Shown here in pieces: positions 23,560 to 38,500 of a DNA stretch of 64,000 nucleotides; position 1 is the first letter of the stretch, and every line of letters begins with the position of its first letter. The position numbers were made by a program, and so were the translations under genes. The notes below the pieces were generated by a model. It saw only the letters and a list, made by a program, of their open reading frames with translations, was not told where the DNA came from and made no database searches. Source of the stretch: Dermanyssus gallinae (lineage: Eukaryota; Arthropoda; Arachnida; Mesostigmata; Dermanyssidae). The DNA lies in NCBI GenBank assembly GCA_003439945.1, contig QVRM01007006.1, positions 347,501 through 411,500 of the forward strand, given 5' to 3'.

Positions 23560-26500
23560 GTCGCTCGCTCGCCCGACTAGCAGTAGTAGTAGTAGTAGTG
23601 GTAGTAAACACAGACAATTCAGACGAAATCATGAATACACAAACGAAACAAAACAACAAAAAATGCACACCGTACGTTCAGTACGAAAACCACCAGTAGC
23701 GGGCAGCGGGCGAGACAGAATAGCAAAAAAAGAACATAGACGCTATTGAGATATTGAGATCGAAAGCAAGAGATTATATAGTATGTGTCTGGAAGCATGT
23801 TCTACTATGGCTGGAAAGCGCGTGACCATTCACACTTAACGTTCTTTAGTGATAGACACACCAGTGGCTGAGTGCTAGACACATATACAGGCTTTATCTC
23901 TCTCTCTCTCTCCCTCGCTCTTGACTTTCTCTACTCCGCCGTGTTTGAACTGCGTGCGGTCGGCTTCTGTTCGACTGATTTTTTCTTCTTATTTTCTGCT
24001 CCTGTTTCTTCTTAATTTCTGCCATATATTATATGCATCGCACGTTCAGTATTTTATTTACCTATATCCAGTGTTAGCGCTAGTAAGAAATTAGAGGGAA
24101 GGCATCTATATATTTGCCCGAGTACCCCTATTTGCTGATTTGACATGAAAAACAGACAAAAGCTGCAGCGGTGAAACTTAGAACAGTGCAATAACGTTAT
24201 GTGTGCACCAAAGAGACTAAACCGTTCAATTCAAACCCATTGTCGCCATCCCTGAAGTAACACACTACTATCATCGTCCCTACCATAACAACAACAACGA
24301 CAACAACAACAACAGCAACAATAACAGTAACAATTTGCTGACTACTACATATATAACTACCATCACCGCCAATGCGAATCATCAGATCAATGCAAATCGG
24401 GCCAGCAAAACGCGTCTCAAGCCGCAGCAAAGTGCGATGGATGGTGAAGGCGTTCTTCGTCCTCGACCGACGCTGATCGAGGCCAAATTGTCGCTGCTTC
24501 TGTCGGCTGTGTCCATAAGGCCAGAACGAGGGGGTCCATGGGCACATGGGGGTGGTAGGAAGTTGGCTGAGGGAACTTGTTGTGGGCTTGAACAGAGACA
24601 GGACAAACAACGGGCATTCCAAAAAGCTGATTTTGCTGTTTGTTTGCTGTGTTTGCTCGTGTTGCTATTTTGTAATAACTACGGCTACACTTAGTTCGTA
24701 TCCGCCCCGTATCCCCCATTACCGCCTATCTCTGTATGTCTTTTTTTGTTTGATTTCACGCTCAACTTTCTCGTTGTCGTTGTCGTCGTAGTTTAACACG
24801 GATGGGTGGGTGGTACTTGTCGCCAAAAGCGAGATCTCATCCCGGAGGGGACCACGTGAACTCGCAGACAGAGAGAGAGATAGCCGTTGTAAATCATAGA
24901 CCTGAACCTGCAGCTAGCCGGTTTCTCTTACGAATTGCACGGTTGTAGCAGTTTTGGTGGGTGCGAGCAGCTTCAGGCGTAGCGGGGCAGGGTGTGGAGG
25001 CGTTACACTATTCGGTGTCGTCGCAGCCGATGGATGCTGCCAGAAGGGGGTGTTGATAGTTGACGTTGTTGGGGGTTGTCGTTGTTGGGGCTGTTTAGGT
25101 TGTTGTTGTTGTTGTTGTTGGCGTCACCACCGTACTTACAGTAACAACACCTGTAGTAGTAGTAGTAGTAGTGACTGTAAGATGTGTGGCTGCCAATCGA
25201 TGTCTTGTATGCCGATGCCAGCATTATCCCTGTTTGTCGTTGTTTGTATGAATGCCTGTCTATCTTTCTGTCTGGCTGTTTGTTGTTGGTGGTGGTGGTG
25301 GTGGTGATGGTGGTGGTATTGAAGAAGTGACAGGATCAAACAGAATCGCTTCGCGTTCGCAATTGTTGTTTGGCAATTGCCCACAGAGATAGATGCCGAC
25401 GAGGAGTAGCAGTAGTTCTAGAAGGAACGGGAGGAGTCGTCACTATTACGACGGGGAAAAGTCGGAGAGAACAAACAATGAGGGATACGTACATATATAT
25501 ATATATAGATATATATAATATATATATATATAGATATATATATATATATATAGTGAGGAAGGGGGTGGAGTGGTGATCGACCTATAGGATATGCAGCTAA
25601 AGCGTTTGCGGAGGGAAAGCACGCGCGCACGAGAGAATCATGCGATACTTAAACAGCAGACAAATACGAACAACTAATAGAGACATGAATGTATACGAGC
25701 AGACAGTCGAGAGAGAGAGAGAGAGACCGCGATCGGTCGAATCAGACGACGCTGAAGATGAAGATGAAGATGAGGAGCGAAGCCGAACGTCGAGCGAACA
25801 CAGATGAAGCAGCAGCGCGTTTGTTCGGCGCGCGCTGTCGAAGGCGTGCGGTTTTATAAATGATGTCGTATAATGAAGATGAGGGCAAACGTTGATTATG
25901 ACGACGCAAGGTGACGACGGCCATCCAGACGGCGGATGATGTATGTATCTTGCTTGTGCTGCGATGTGGGACGGATCAAATCGGTATGTGAGATCGAACA
26001 ACAGCAAACACATCAACAACAGCAACAACAACAACATCATCATCGTCATCAACAACTACAACAACATTATCGTCATCATCATCATCAACAACAACAACCA
26101 ACAACAACTTTATCATCATCAACAACAACAACAACACGACACCAACGTACGTAGAGGAGCCACTAACTAGACCCATTCATCAGTCTATGACAGGAGGAGA
26201 AAAATGTTACGGCGGTGGTGTTACGGCGGCGATGAGAGCCAGTCTGGACATGCCGTGTGCACGGTCGAACATATGAAGCGATAATGGGGCATCGATCACA
26301 ACAACAACAACGAGAAAGTCCTGTGGTCTTTCGAAAACAACAAGAAGACCTTATCTTGTCAAGCGGCGGTATTGTGGTCGTATTGTAGCTGGGGCCGTCT
26401 TTGTTTGTTAACATTGTTGTTGCTGTTGTTGCCATAATTTGTTTTTTTTTCGGTGTCTGGGATGTTGATGTTGTTAAGTGAGGTTATGGCGTTTTGGCGG

Positions 26501-29073
26501 TGCTTCTCTCTCTCTCTCTCTCTATCTTTATGATCAGCTGGAAATGGTGTCGCAAGAATGACGATGATGATGATGATGACGATGAGGAAGTTAGGATCGA
26601 GGCGGTAATGGGGATGATGAGGGACAGGCGGGCGGGGGTAATGAGTATGTCATGTTGCTGATGTCGTCATGATGGCAACGACAGCGCCGATATTTTTGTT
26701 GTTGTTGTTGTTGTTGCTGTCATTACTATTGTCGTTATTGTTGTTGTTGTTACAATTATCGTTGTAGTTGTTGTTGTTCTTATTCATGACGAGGTCGTGA
26801 GCCATCACGCAGAAAAAGGAGTGTTGAAGACAACCAGGGGAACAACTTTGAGATGATGATGATGGTGATTATGATGATAAAAAAGACCGAAATGAACAGA
26901 AAGGGAAACACGCACACGCCAATTTTTTTCTGACGAAGCAACGAGAGGCAAGAAGAAGAAAAAGGAAAATAGGAACAAGGAGCAACAAAACAAGAAGGGA
27001 TTTGTTTCTCGCGCCATTGTGGGCATTTCTCACGCTGTTTGAGGCTTGGTGTGCCTGCTACACTCTCTTTCCCTCCTCTCTCTAGTCCTTTTGTCGTTTC
27101 ACTGACGAAACGCGGCCGCCGTCGCCGCTATGAATGATGACGAGATTGACGACGATTCTACTGCTGCTTGTGACCGCTCGCTAATCTAAGTCTAATAGCG
27201 GTGCCGGCGCATCAGCAACAACAATAGAAGCGACAGCAACAAAAACGACAACAAAGACAAAGATAACAATGTCATCAGCAACAACGACAACAACAACAAC
27301 AACACCAACAACAACAGCAATGTCCGCAGCAACAACGATAACAACAACAATAACACAAGGCGAGCAGCAACGACCACAACAAAAACAACAATGTTCAGCA
27401 CCAACAACGACAACAATAGCCATCACACTGACTTCATCGTGACCGCTGCCATTAATCGTCATAATCATCATCTTCACGATCACCACTTGCAACCCCCACC
27501 ACCACCACCACCCCACTACTACATTATCATGACCATGACGATCACATACCACAGAGGCAAGAGCGGCAGATTATTTTCACTGTCACTTGCGTCATTTGAC
27601 GGAGGAGACCTTCGAGTGTGCTCGGCCATGCAGTCCTCGAAGCAGGTTGCCCGAACCCAGAAAAAACCCCGACACGCCGAAGGATTCAGCTTGGGTCGTT
27701 TCTAGCGTGGGGCTTTCGATGGATGGCAAATGGCGATGCCAATGTGTCGCCGTGCCTGAATCGTGCTTGTTCGGTTGTCCGTCGCCTACGAAGAGAAGGA
27801 TGCTCACGGTCAGCGCACCGCAATGAAGGCGAAAAACGAAGACGACAGCACAAAACAAACAAGTGGAGCTGAAAACGACACAAATGCGAAAAATACGACA
27901 CACGAGGAATGATCGTTGTTGTTCTTCGCACTAGTGGAAATGCGGTTTCAGCCCGGGTTGCTGGAGGGTGGGGTAAGCGGGGGGATGGACAAGGGGGCTA
28001 ACTGGGCTGAGGGTTTGGAGGATGGGGAAATCTATAGGGGTGAGATGATGCTGGTCATCCATCCAGCTAGTTTATGATGATGATGATGATGATAATATAG
28101 TCAGTTATGTAGGTAGTTGGTATCGTTCGATATATTCGGGTGGATGATAGCTGGAAGATCTTTGTTCTTCTGGACACGAACACGTCCCGACGCCGAGAAT
28201 GAGACTAGTGGTTCGGCTAGAATTAACGCCGAGCGAACGAGATCGAAGCAAAATCGTCGTCGTCGTTTTGGCAAACAATGTATTTTTAACATTGGTTGTT
28301 TATTGTTGTTGTCGTTGCTGCTGCTGCTGCTGTGATGAGGTTGTAGCAGTATACAACTATATAGCAGTATGAATAGGGGCAGAATTTAGATGGGAAAGGA
28401 CAAGGAGAGAAAGAGAGTGAGTTCCGAGTGGACGCTTTGTTCGCGTCTGCGACATGGCCAACCCCAGAAGTAGCGCCTATCGCTAAGACGCATCGCTGAC
28501 AGCCGGAGATGAAAAAGATCGATTGATCCCTTTTTGTTTCAGTGAGCAGTTTTTCTGCTGAAGCGACAAAAACGGTCGCGATGTGTCCGATGCGATGGCG
28601 TACTGTACTCTCGTAGATCTCCCACGCGTCCACCACCGATCACTTGGCGTATCGAAGCGGCGAGCATTGTATCGCTAATCGCGTCGATAGCTGCCCGTTC
28701 CCAAGTGCGATCCACGTTCGAAGTGACACCAAGTGACCTTGTCTCTGAACTTCGGACTGCTTTTTTATTTTATTTATTTATTACCGAATGCGAAACCTAT
28801 GGAATTAGGCTTGTTTTACAAACTATATTTATTTAGGAAAAAAATATATCGATATATGTTTTGATGTCGTTATCCACTTCTTCTACCGATATTTGTGTGT
28901 GTGTGTATGGGTGTCTGATTGTGCGCGGAGGTCACGCGCTTTTCATCATGTGTAGATGATTTGTTGTTTATTGTTGCAAATTACTCTCGGTTATGGTTCG
29001 GTTATAACTACTGCTGACGCTACAACAATTTCTACTGGCACTTATAATTTTATGTTTTTTTTTTTTCTGCAGG
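23560..29073 (+). other. Intron 2 continued
   Basis: Alternating CAA-rich (24286-24330, 25995-26142, 27216-27416) and GTT-rich (26697-26780) blocks, CT/GA dinucleotide runs and poorly conserved unique gaps. Open frames on both strands are products of these repeats. Confidence 0.5.
25494..25552. repeat. Interrupted (TA)n tract
   Basis: TA repeats broken by GATA, forming nearly self-complementary blocks. Confidence 0.9.
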
Positions 29074-29177
<104 letters not shown>

Positions 29178-30299
29178 TTATGGTTGATAGTAACTGTTGT
29201 TGTTGCTGCCACCGAGCTTATGGCGGTCATTGTGAGACGGTCACAGTTCGAACATACAAAGAAAAATCATTCCAAATCGGCCATGTGGTGTATCATGGTC
29301 GTGATTTTTGTTGTTGATATTATTGTTGTCGTTGTTATTGTTGTTGATATTGGTTCTGTTGTGCTTATTGTTGCTACCGTTGTTGTTGTTGTTGTCGTCG
29401 TCGTCGTCAAAATAGACGGACTGACAGTGGTCATTGTTATTGTTGGTGTTGTTGTTATTTTTGTTGTTATTGTTGTTGTTGTTGTTGTTGTTGTTATTGT
29501 TGTTGTCGTTGACTGGCCACCCTGAATATTTGACTGCCGTTGAAATAGCTAGACCGCAAGCTGTTTTTTCCTTCTATGTTGGCCTCGTGTCGGCTTGAGC
29601 GTCGGCCGTATTTGCCGTCACTGACGATTGCGCGCGCTGATCTAGCGCGTCTCTAGTGTTCTGTGATTGTTGTCTATTGCACGACGATTTGTTGCAACGT
29701 TTCTCTCTCTCTCCCTCTCCCTCTCGGCTTCTTTCGTTGTTGCTGCTGCTGCTGTATTGCGATATCCTGCTGTGCTCTTTGCTGCCTTTTTACTGTGAGT
29801 CTCCTTCATGAGTTTGTTTGTGAGTCTGTCTACCCGCTGAACGGTTGTTGGTCGGCTGGTCGGTCGGGCGGTCGGGCGGCGCGGCGTTGTCTCTGTTTAA
29901 GAACATTGACATGTATTTATACTGCTTTGCGAATATATTTCGACTCTCGATTGTGCTTGCATACATACATGCCATCCATCCATGCATCCATGCTTATATG
30001 TTCGACAGTAGCGGCGAGAAACGTGGAGTGGAGAGACGACAACGGCTGCAATTGCGGTTTGTGACGGTTTTACATCTGACCACTGTTGCTAGTAGACGGA
30101 TAACACTATTACTATTAATACTACTACTACTACTACTACTGTAGGACAACTAATGTTAGAATTGTCTTGCTCTTTTGAAAGTTCGTTCCGCCGTCGAATG
30201 CCGTCGACAACAATACCACCGTCACCAGCACCACCACCAACAACAACAAAAACAACAACAACATCCATAACAACAACGACGAAATGATTCTTTTCGACG

Positions 30300-30330
<31 letters not shown>

Positions 30331-30598
30331 CGGACGACCCCTCACTGAGCGCAGACGACCGACGAGTGAACGCAGGTGGAACATGGTCGGCGGCCCGTTG
30401 AGCGTGTAGCGTGTGAGCTTTGCAGCTGAGCAAGTATTTTGACTCGTTCTGTTCAAAACGCTATTAACAGCCATGTCGACGATATCCACCCACAAATGCA
30501 GCAGCTCCCTCTCTTTCCCCCTATATATATATATATATATTTGTCATTCTGTCTCCCTTACTCTCTCTGTCTCTCTCTCTCTATATATATATATTATA

Positions 30599-30653
<55 letters not shown>

Positions 30654-31148
30654 CCATACCGATCAGTTCTCTGTTCGACAGATAGATACATACGAACACA
30701 GCGGGCTACTCGCGCTGTGTTCGGCGCACGCACTGTCGCTTATCCTACTACGGCGACACCACTCGAACTGCTTGCTGTATGGAATACGCACTGTCGTGGT
30801 GGACGTTCGCGTTGTTCATGCTCTTGCTATGCTACTGTTTCTGCCACTGTTGTCTCGGCCAGCCAGCCAGCCAGCCAGCGAGCGTGGAGGACGCCAATGT
30901 CGTTGTGTTCTGGAAGCGAAGCGGAAATTGGCCACACGCGAATGGCTACGCGCTGATCCAACGTACACAGCCATCCACTCTCTGTAGTATGGACTAGATT
31001 CCAGTCGGCGGCGACGCGCCTACGAGTCCTCTTGTTTTCCGTCGTCGTCGTCGTCATGATTGTTGTTGTGGGTGTTGTCGTTGTTGTTGTTGTTATTGTC
31101 GTTGATGTTGTCGTTGTTGTTTTTGTTGCTGTCGCTGTTGTCGCTGTC

Positions 31149-31175
31149 GATGATCTAAACAAGGTTTAGATCATC
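31149..31175. repeat. Perfect 12-bp hairpin
   Basis: GATGATCTAAAC at 31149-31160 and GTTTAGATCATC at 31164-31175, with a 3-nt spacer (AAG). It directly follows a GTT tract. Confidence 0.8.
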
Positions 31176-31199
31176 CGAGGCAGCCTTCCTCTTAGTATC

Positions 31200-31472
31200 T
31201 CGTAGCAGAGCGGCGCCGACGACGACGACGACGACGGAACAACAATAACAACAGCGACAACAATAAAGTATTAAAGTAAAGACAAGGCAGTACGGATTAT
31301 GACAATAGACACGACGAGGACAACAACAACAACAATAGCTATAGCAACAATAACAACATCAACAACAACTGTTACAGCAGCGACCACACAACAACAACAG
31401 CAGTCACAGTAGCGACAGCAACAACAGCGACCACAACAACAACAACAACACGAACAACAACATCAGCAACAA
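31200..31472. repeat. (GAC)n then (CAA)n compound triplet tract
   Basis: A short GAC run (31216-31236) passes into about 240 bp of imperfect CAA/ACA repeats. Confidence 0.85.
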
Positions 31473-32331
31473 CAAATTATTGCTTGCATGTCTACTGCCG
31501 GTTATCGTCGGCATTCGTCTCGGCTAGAAGAAGAAGAAGAAAAAGAAAAACAGAATGTCACTGTCGTTGACGCTGCTTCTGCTGGGTCGTCCGGCGACGC
31601 TTGCCCCATTGCCGACGTCGCCGCTCTGGAAAACCTCGGCGGCACTTTCTTATTTCGTACTGAATTGGGACTACTTTGCACTGCGGCACTTTGGCCCCGT
31701 ACGGGAGGATACAGAAGTCATAGCCGTTCGTCATGTGAGGACCGGTCGAAGAAGAGTAGCAGTCGTAGTAGTTAGTGGTCGTGTTAGTAGTGGTGGTGGT
31801 GGTGGTGGTGGTGGTGTTGGTGGTGCTAAGATGAGGAATGAGACCGCTGGCAATGATGAGCTGACGAGATTGGCGTTCGTCGTGGGTGAATACGCGTGCC
31901 GAGCGTCGTGGGTCATCGATCCCGAGACTCGATTGCTCACCACCGGCCAACCAATCGATCGATCCAGCAGCAGCAAGCCGTAACCGCTGTCGACTTCATC
32001 ATATCGCCACCGCCACTTCTTATCGCCTGCGATCTGCGATATTATTCCAAACTCAAACCATTTCTCGATTTGGAAGTTGGAGCAACCTGCTGTTGCTGTT
32101 GTTGTTGTTGTTGTTGTTGTAGCTGTTTTTGCTGTTCAAAGTGTGCCGCGTTGTCGTTGTTCTTGTCGTCTTGTCTTCCATCCATACTTATATTTTAAAC
32201 TATTTATCCAACTATTTATCTATTTACGGTGTATTGTTGCTGCGGCAACACATATTCTCTCTCTATCTCTCTCTCTCCCTCTTCCCTTTCTGCTACTGAA
32301 GCTGTTTCTGCAGGACGCATATATCTGATTG

Positions 32332-32372
<41 letters not shown>

Positions 32373-32780
32373 CTTTCCACCTTACCACAATCCTCAACAC
32401 AGGATGATGACGATTATTATTACTATTATGATAATAGTGATGATGATAGGCGTAATCACCTCTATCACACTAATCACCTGCTCATGTTTTGGTTAGCAAA
32501 ACCATTTCGAAGATTGCAGATTATTCCATAATCTGTACGATTGGAAAATACCTCGTGACTGGCTGACTGGCCAAATCATTTTCCAGACGGTTTTCGCGAT
32601 ATGAGCGCGCGGTGTTGGGTAGAGCGCTGGGTCTGTGAGGAAAAGGCGGGGGGGGGGGGAGGGGGAGGAGGACTCGACGCAGGACACTAGATATGAAACA
32701 GGAGACAGTTTTCACGTAAATGGCCGTTCAGTCGTGTTGCTGTTTTGTTGCAGTTGGTGGCGATCACGCAGGCCTGCCGT

Positions 32781-32912
32781 CGTGGTTGTTGTTGTTGTTT
32801 TTGCTATTGTTGTTATTGTTGTTGCTGTTGTTATTGTTGTTGTTGTTGTTATTGCTGTTGCCGTCTTTGTCATATTTGTTGTTGTTGTTGTTGTTGTTGT
32901 TGCTGCGTTGTT
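32781..32912. repeat. (GTT)n tract with ATT and GCT variants
   Basis: It gives hydrophobic Leu/Val/Cys strings in plus frames, a typical artefact of GTT/TTG repeats. Confidence 0.85.
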
Positions 32913-35059
32913 AACGACAGTAGCGTGAATACTATTGTCGTTTTCCCTTTCCTATGGCGTTGGCTTTTCTTCGATCTTTTTTGGTGTTGTCATCACCATG
33001 ATCATCATCATCACCACGATTATGGATTGTTTGTGGTCGAACTTGTCGTCGTCGCCGTCGGTGTCATGGTGTCCACCCCGTGCGCGCGGGATGGGGCTGA
33101 TGATGCGATGAAGTTGTGACCGACCGCAGCCATACAACAGCATCTCTAATGTATTCAATAAATCTTCATTAATTTTCAGTATCAGTCAGCTGCTCATTGT
33201 GTTGCTCATGTTGATGTTGTTGTTGCTGCTCCAGCTCTTGGTGCTGCTGCTGCTGCTGATGCGGGTGTTGATGTTGTTGCTGATGCTGTTGCCGCCGCCG
33301 CTGCTGCTGCTGCTGATGTTGCCTTTGGCATTCATTCCACTATCCAGATCGGTTTTTTGGTCGTTGGTCGATTCCGAAATCGGTGCTCCGGCCGCTCGCA
33401 ATGCTTGCTCACTCACTGGTTGGCTTCGATACTTCATCGTTCGGTGCCGGCGGCGAAGGAGGTTCGACGAAAGACGGTGGTTTCTATGGCGACGGTGGCG
33501 ACGACGGGTCAGCCGGCAAGGCCTGCCAGAACTCGTAAGCGACCGCAGAGAAGTGAGTGAATGAGCCAGTGAATGAATGCCTGCCTGCCTGGCAGCAGCG
33601 CGTAGCGATCGAAGCGCGCTAATTATTTTGACTGCAAGTGGTCGTCACCATTACCGCACAGTGGCTTAGCAGCGCCGTCGTCGTCGTTGTCGTCGTCGTA
33701 TTGCCGCGAGCGATGACGAGCTGTGGTGGTGGTTGATGGTGATGATGATGGTGATGACGATGATGAATTTCATTCCGGATTCGCAAATCCACAAAATCAT
33801 GACCAAAGAGTGACCAATGGGCTCGAATAGAGAGCAGAGCGACTGACAAACATGATAGATTGAGCGGGTCGCCGACTGATGATCGAATCGTTGGTAGATA
33901 GATACATCATGGATATATAGATGGATACATAGACTGACTGAGTGACTGATTGATAAACGCTGAATGAACGATCACGATCGACAATGTTGAGGAAGAGTGT
34001 TGTTGCTGCTGCTGCAGAAGACGCTCATGGGGCGTATCACGGCTCAGACGACGTCTTTGTCTGCGTTGCGAGGGGATGAGGATATTAAAGAACAACTCAT
34101 GTTCTTCTCTTCTGCAGATATAGTTGTTATCATCATCATCATCTTCATCATCATTGTTCTTCCAGCTTTCGTGACTTCATCTTTCCAGAATCTCGCATTT
34201 ATGAACGGACGGACGACGAACGGACGGGCGATCAGCTTGTAGCGCCGAATCGCAAGGGAATGTGAAGGGTCTGAGGTGGTCAGGAGAGATGCGTGTTTCT
34301 ACAACGACGGATAGATGTCAATGCTATTGCTCAAACTACTAGCAAGCGTATAGCAGTATTAGCGGTACTGTAGCATACCGGAACCGGTGACAGCGTTGAT
34401 GCGGTTACGGACAAAGTACAACGACCAAATCTGCAAACGACCTTTGTAGTCCTCTCGAACTGATTGAGACGTGCGAGTCAAATGGAGCCGAGACAATTGA
34501 CTGATTATGAAGACATGTCTCTTTTATTGTTCTTTGTTAGTCATTATTAATAAACCATAATAATTGTTTAGTCATTATTGTTGTTGTTGTTGTTTTTTGC
34601 CATTTTTGTTGTCGTTGTTGCTGTTGTTTCTGCCATGTTTGTTGTTGTTGTTGTTGTGGTTTATTGTTGTCACTATTGTCACTACCGCCGTAAGTAAGGC
34701 TATACTATATAGCCTGAGCAGCTAGGGCGGTAAACCGTAAGGCTCGAGCGGTGCTGTTTTTGGTGCGTTAACATATCCACCACCACCACCGCACTTGGCT
34801 GAGTCTGTTGTTGTTGTTCTGGTTGTTATTCCGCTGTCCGTTCGCATTACGGACTGCATGCAGCACGGTAGCAGTAGGCAGGAGCAGCGAAGAACGAGCT
34901 ATCCGAAGCCCGAAAGACAATGTGGTAGTGAATTCGAGTATACAGTGCGCGAGCGGTATCGTGTCGCCGCGCGACAAGTGTCCTCTACATACGACACTTG
35001 TCATACATTGCCTTCTCGCAGGGTGCATCCATTCGCACCCTTCTTGTTCAGCGTATATC

Positions 35060-35101
<42 letters not shown>

Positions 35102-35335
35102 TATATATGCAGAGAAAGAGGTGGAGAGAGCACTGCTAAAGACCGGCTAGTTTTTTCCGTCCAGGTTGGAAGGGGAGGAGAGGAGCTAGCGCCAGTGTCA
35201 TTCATATGTGGTAAGAAGCAGGCGAGCAATCGAGTTTTATAGAGTAGTAGTAATAGTAGTAGTTCGACTCGATATTATTTCTCGTAATAGTAGTTATAGT
35301 TGTAGTAGTAGTATGGTAGGTACAGTAGAATATAG

Positions 35336-35562
35336 TAGTTGAGTAAGTTCATAGGTAGTTCTAGTTATATAGTTAAGTAGCATCGTAAGTAGTTCTAGTT
35401 ATATAGTTAAGTAGCATCGTAAGTAGTTCTAGTTATATAGTTAAGTAGCATCGTAAGTAGTTCTAGTTATATAGTTGAGTAAGTTCGCAGGTCGTTCTAG
35501 TTACATAGTTGAGTAAGTTCGCAGGTAATTCTAGTTATACAGTTAGGTAAGTTAGTAAGTAG
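35336..35562. repeat. 34-bp minisatellite, six copies
   Basis: The unit begins TTCTAGTTATATAGTTAAGT and continues AGCATCGTAAGTAG. Copies start at 35359, 35393, 35427, 35461, 35495 and 35529, exactly 34 bp apart. A partial unit lies before the first copy. The first copies are near-identical, while the later ones (35461 on) carry GTTGAGTAAGTTCGCAGG variants, so two sub-types are present. Confidence 0.93.
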
Positions 35563-38500
35563 CACTCGATTTAGCAGTGACTGCAGGACTAGCCGGAGCG
35601 CAGAGCTGACTGAGCACTTCGCTCTCGTATAACCACCACCATGCAGCAAGCAAGCGAACCAACGAACGGACACACTGACAGACAGATGGACAGACCGACA
35701 GACCGACGGACCGACGGGCAAACAACCCGGCGTCGGCAGGCGTCGGGTCTAGATGGTTGGCGGCAGTGGCGACGGCCGCCGTCGTTGATGGAGACCGTCA
35801 CGCGAGGCGGGCATTTTAAAATATTAACTGCGACTATTAGCAGCAACTGTTGCAGTCGTGCGATCGCCACCCGCCGGCTCGACGGCTCGACGGCCCGACC
35901 GACCAACCGAGTCAGCCAGCGACCAAGCGACCCTTTTAGTTCTCTCTTTGACGAAGAAGAGAGACTTCGGAGCTCGACGAACGTCGTCATCACGGTCGTC
36001 GTAGTCGTCGTCGTCGTCGTCGCTGCTGCTGTTGCTGCTGCTGCTGCTGCAATCGGATTTGATTGACGCTGGCAAACAGTCAGCGACCAAACACCAGCCG
36101 AACTTGTTGACTTACCAAGGCACTCGGTTGTTGTTGTTGTTGTTGCTGCTGCTGTTGTTGTTGTTTTTTTGCTGTTGTTGTTGTTGCTGCTTTCGTTGTT
36201 GTTGCTGCCGTTGTTGTTGCTAACGCTGCTGCTGCTGCATCTGCTTCTGCTTTCCTGTTTTTAGTATGGCGGCCGCCGAATGTGGCACGAGTTTGAAGCT
36301 CTATAGAGCAGCACGCATTGCACAGACGAACATGTGAATAGATTTAGCCAATAGAGAAATAGTGTGTTTGTTTTTTTTTTGGTGAGAGGAATAGTGTGCG
36401 TGCGTGTAAGACAGATAGATAGAGAAAGAGAGAGATACAGGAGGAGAGGAATGAAGATAAAGAGAGGGAAATGGGGAGGAAGGAAGAGAGGAAATTGTGA
36501 TAATGGGAAACAAATGCGCAGAGACGGGAGACGACTCCCCGTGTTTGGACTTGGAGCTGGGAGGAGCAGCGATGGAGGCGGCGGCGGCGGTGGCGGCAAT
36601 TGCTCGCGGCTAAATGGTTGGTTGAATCGTTCAGTCTGCTGCCGGTCGCCGATCTAGTAGAGGAAGAAAGTGGCAGCGAGGCGACACGAAGCCCGAAACG
36701 TGAAGCCAATAATAGAGCTCGATGTTAGGAGCAGTAACAGTAGCAATAGCAAAGCAGTGGTCATATCATTTTTTGAGCAGCAGAGCCAATCGAGCGCGAT
36801 TGGGAACGAGAGTATTTTTTAATGGTTCTTATTGTTGTTGTTGTCGTCGCTGTTGTTGTCGTGGTGGGCGTTACTGTTATCGTTGTTGGTATTGTCGTCG
36901 TTGCTGTTCTTGTTACTGTTGTTACTCTGTCAGCTGCATTGTGATAACTCTGTTTCACCTTAAACTAAACAACTTGCTAGCGAGAGGCGGTCGAGAAGTT
37001 TCTTAGAGAACCCACCTACCTGGATTACTGACAAACGGCTTGTGGTGGTGTGCTCGTGATGATGATGCTGTATGTAAGGCGTGTATCATTCGTAGTGGAT
37101 CACTCGGGATAGGGCATTGCAGTCCAATACAATATGAATGAAGAGCCCATGCGAATCGACGTCTAATATATGTTCAGACATATTTGTAGTCATTCGTACA
37201 ACAGAGCAGTTAGAATTGCGTTCTGTGTTGTGTTCGCCCCAACCGCTCAAACATTAGAGCATCGTGCAGCCCGCAGTTTTCGATCTTTACGTTTACGCGT
37301 AGTGAATGGTCGTGCATTCTACATGCCGCACGTTTCTCGAGGTCGAAAATAGGTTAAAAAACACACGCTAAATGGCTGAGCTAGGTAGAGGTAGGTGCGG
37401 AGACGTAGAGCCAAACATACCAAACGTGTTTGGCAGAAGTGGGCCAGATCTTCCTCTCTATCTTTCTCTGCTTGGTTGGCCAGGTGATCGGCGGCGGCGG
37501 CTGCGGCAGCGGCTTGTCTCATGATGGTGGCCATGATGTTGATAATGGCTGGCTAGCTATAGGAGGAGTGGAAGAGAAAGGATCCTTGGGACGGGCACGA
37601 GGAGGAGGAGGTGATGAGGGCAAATTGGTGTGAAATGGCCTTCTCGATGTTCCCTCCTCGCTTCCTAACGCCCTTTGCGACCCACAACTTCCCGGTCGGT
37701 GGCGAATGGCTGGCTGGCTGGCTGGCAGGTCGTCTTCGTCGTCGTCCTGCAGCCTCTTGCGTTCTCGTTGCTGCTGCTGCTGGCGCCGCTTCTTCCTTGG
37801 ATTGGCGTTACTTCAGTCAGCGCTTTGCTGCGTCGGCCGCCAGCGGTGCGGAGGGCGGGCGGGCGGGCGAGCAGCGATTTGAGGTTGCATCGAGATTTGA
37901 TAAGACCCACGGGAGAGGGCCTGGGGGAAGCGATTGGGGTGCCGGCGGCCGCGGCGGGGGCTGACTGGTGTGACGTAGATAGACATATAGAAGGAAACAC
38001 CGAGAGAGAGGGGGAGAGAGATAGAGAGTGCGTGCGCGGGGGTGAGATGGAAGCCTAATGTGTACCATGCGGATAGCGTGAAGAACGCGAGGGTGAAGGC
38101 GAGCGAGCTCGCGAAGGACGACGACGACGACGATGGAGAGCAGCAGCAGCAGCAGCTCCTCGAACGCCGGGAGCCGTTCTCGGAACTCGTAAAAGACGAA
38201 CACAGCCAGCCAAGGAGTCGGTCGGTCTGCTGGCCGGTCGGCCCAATGCCCGGCTGGAAGGAAGCGCAGAGGACGGCGATGGCCATCACCACCACCTCCG
38301 CCACCTCTAGTACTACCTCGTACAATCCGTAGTAGTAGTAGCCCGCTACAACAAGTTCGTGCCTGTCGACGTGTCCATGTAGGTAGGTGTTTGGATATCG
38401 GGCCGCCGCCTTGAGCCGCAACACAGACGCCTGGCCCGTCCGCCCGCCCGCTGGCTTGCCTGACTAACACTGGTTCTATGCGCTGCCTGCGGACGACTGA

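Noticed and set aside
35336..35562. CRISPR array
   Set aside because: The 34-bp units are head-to-tail without unique spacers, in animal DNA.
38042..38332. 96-codon frame with Asp and Gln runs
   Set aside because: Looks more protein-like than most, but there is no domain and no splice context that fits the PBC gene.
37813..38470. Two overlapping minus-strand frames over 200 codons
   Set aside because: They overlap in different frames within GC-rich repeat DNA, with no known motif.
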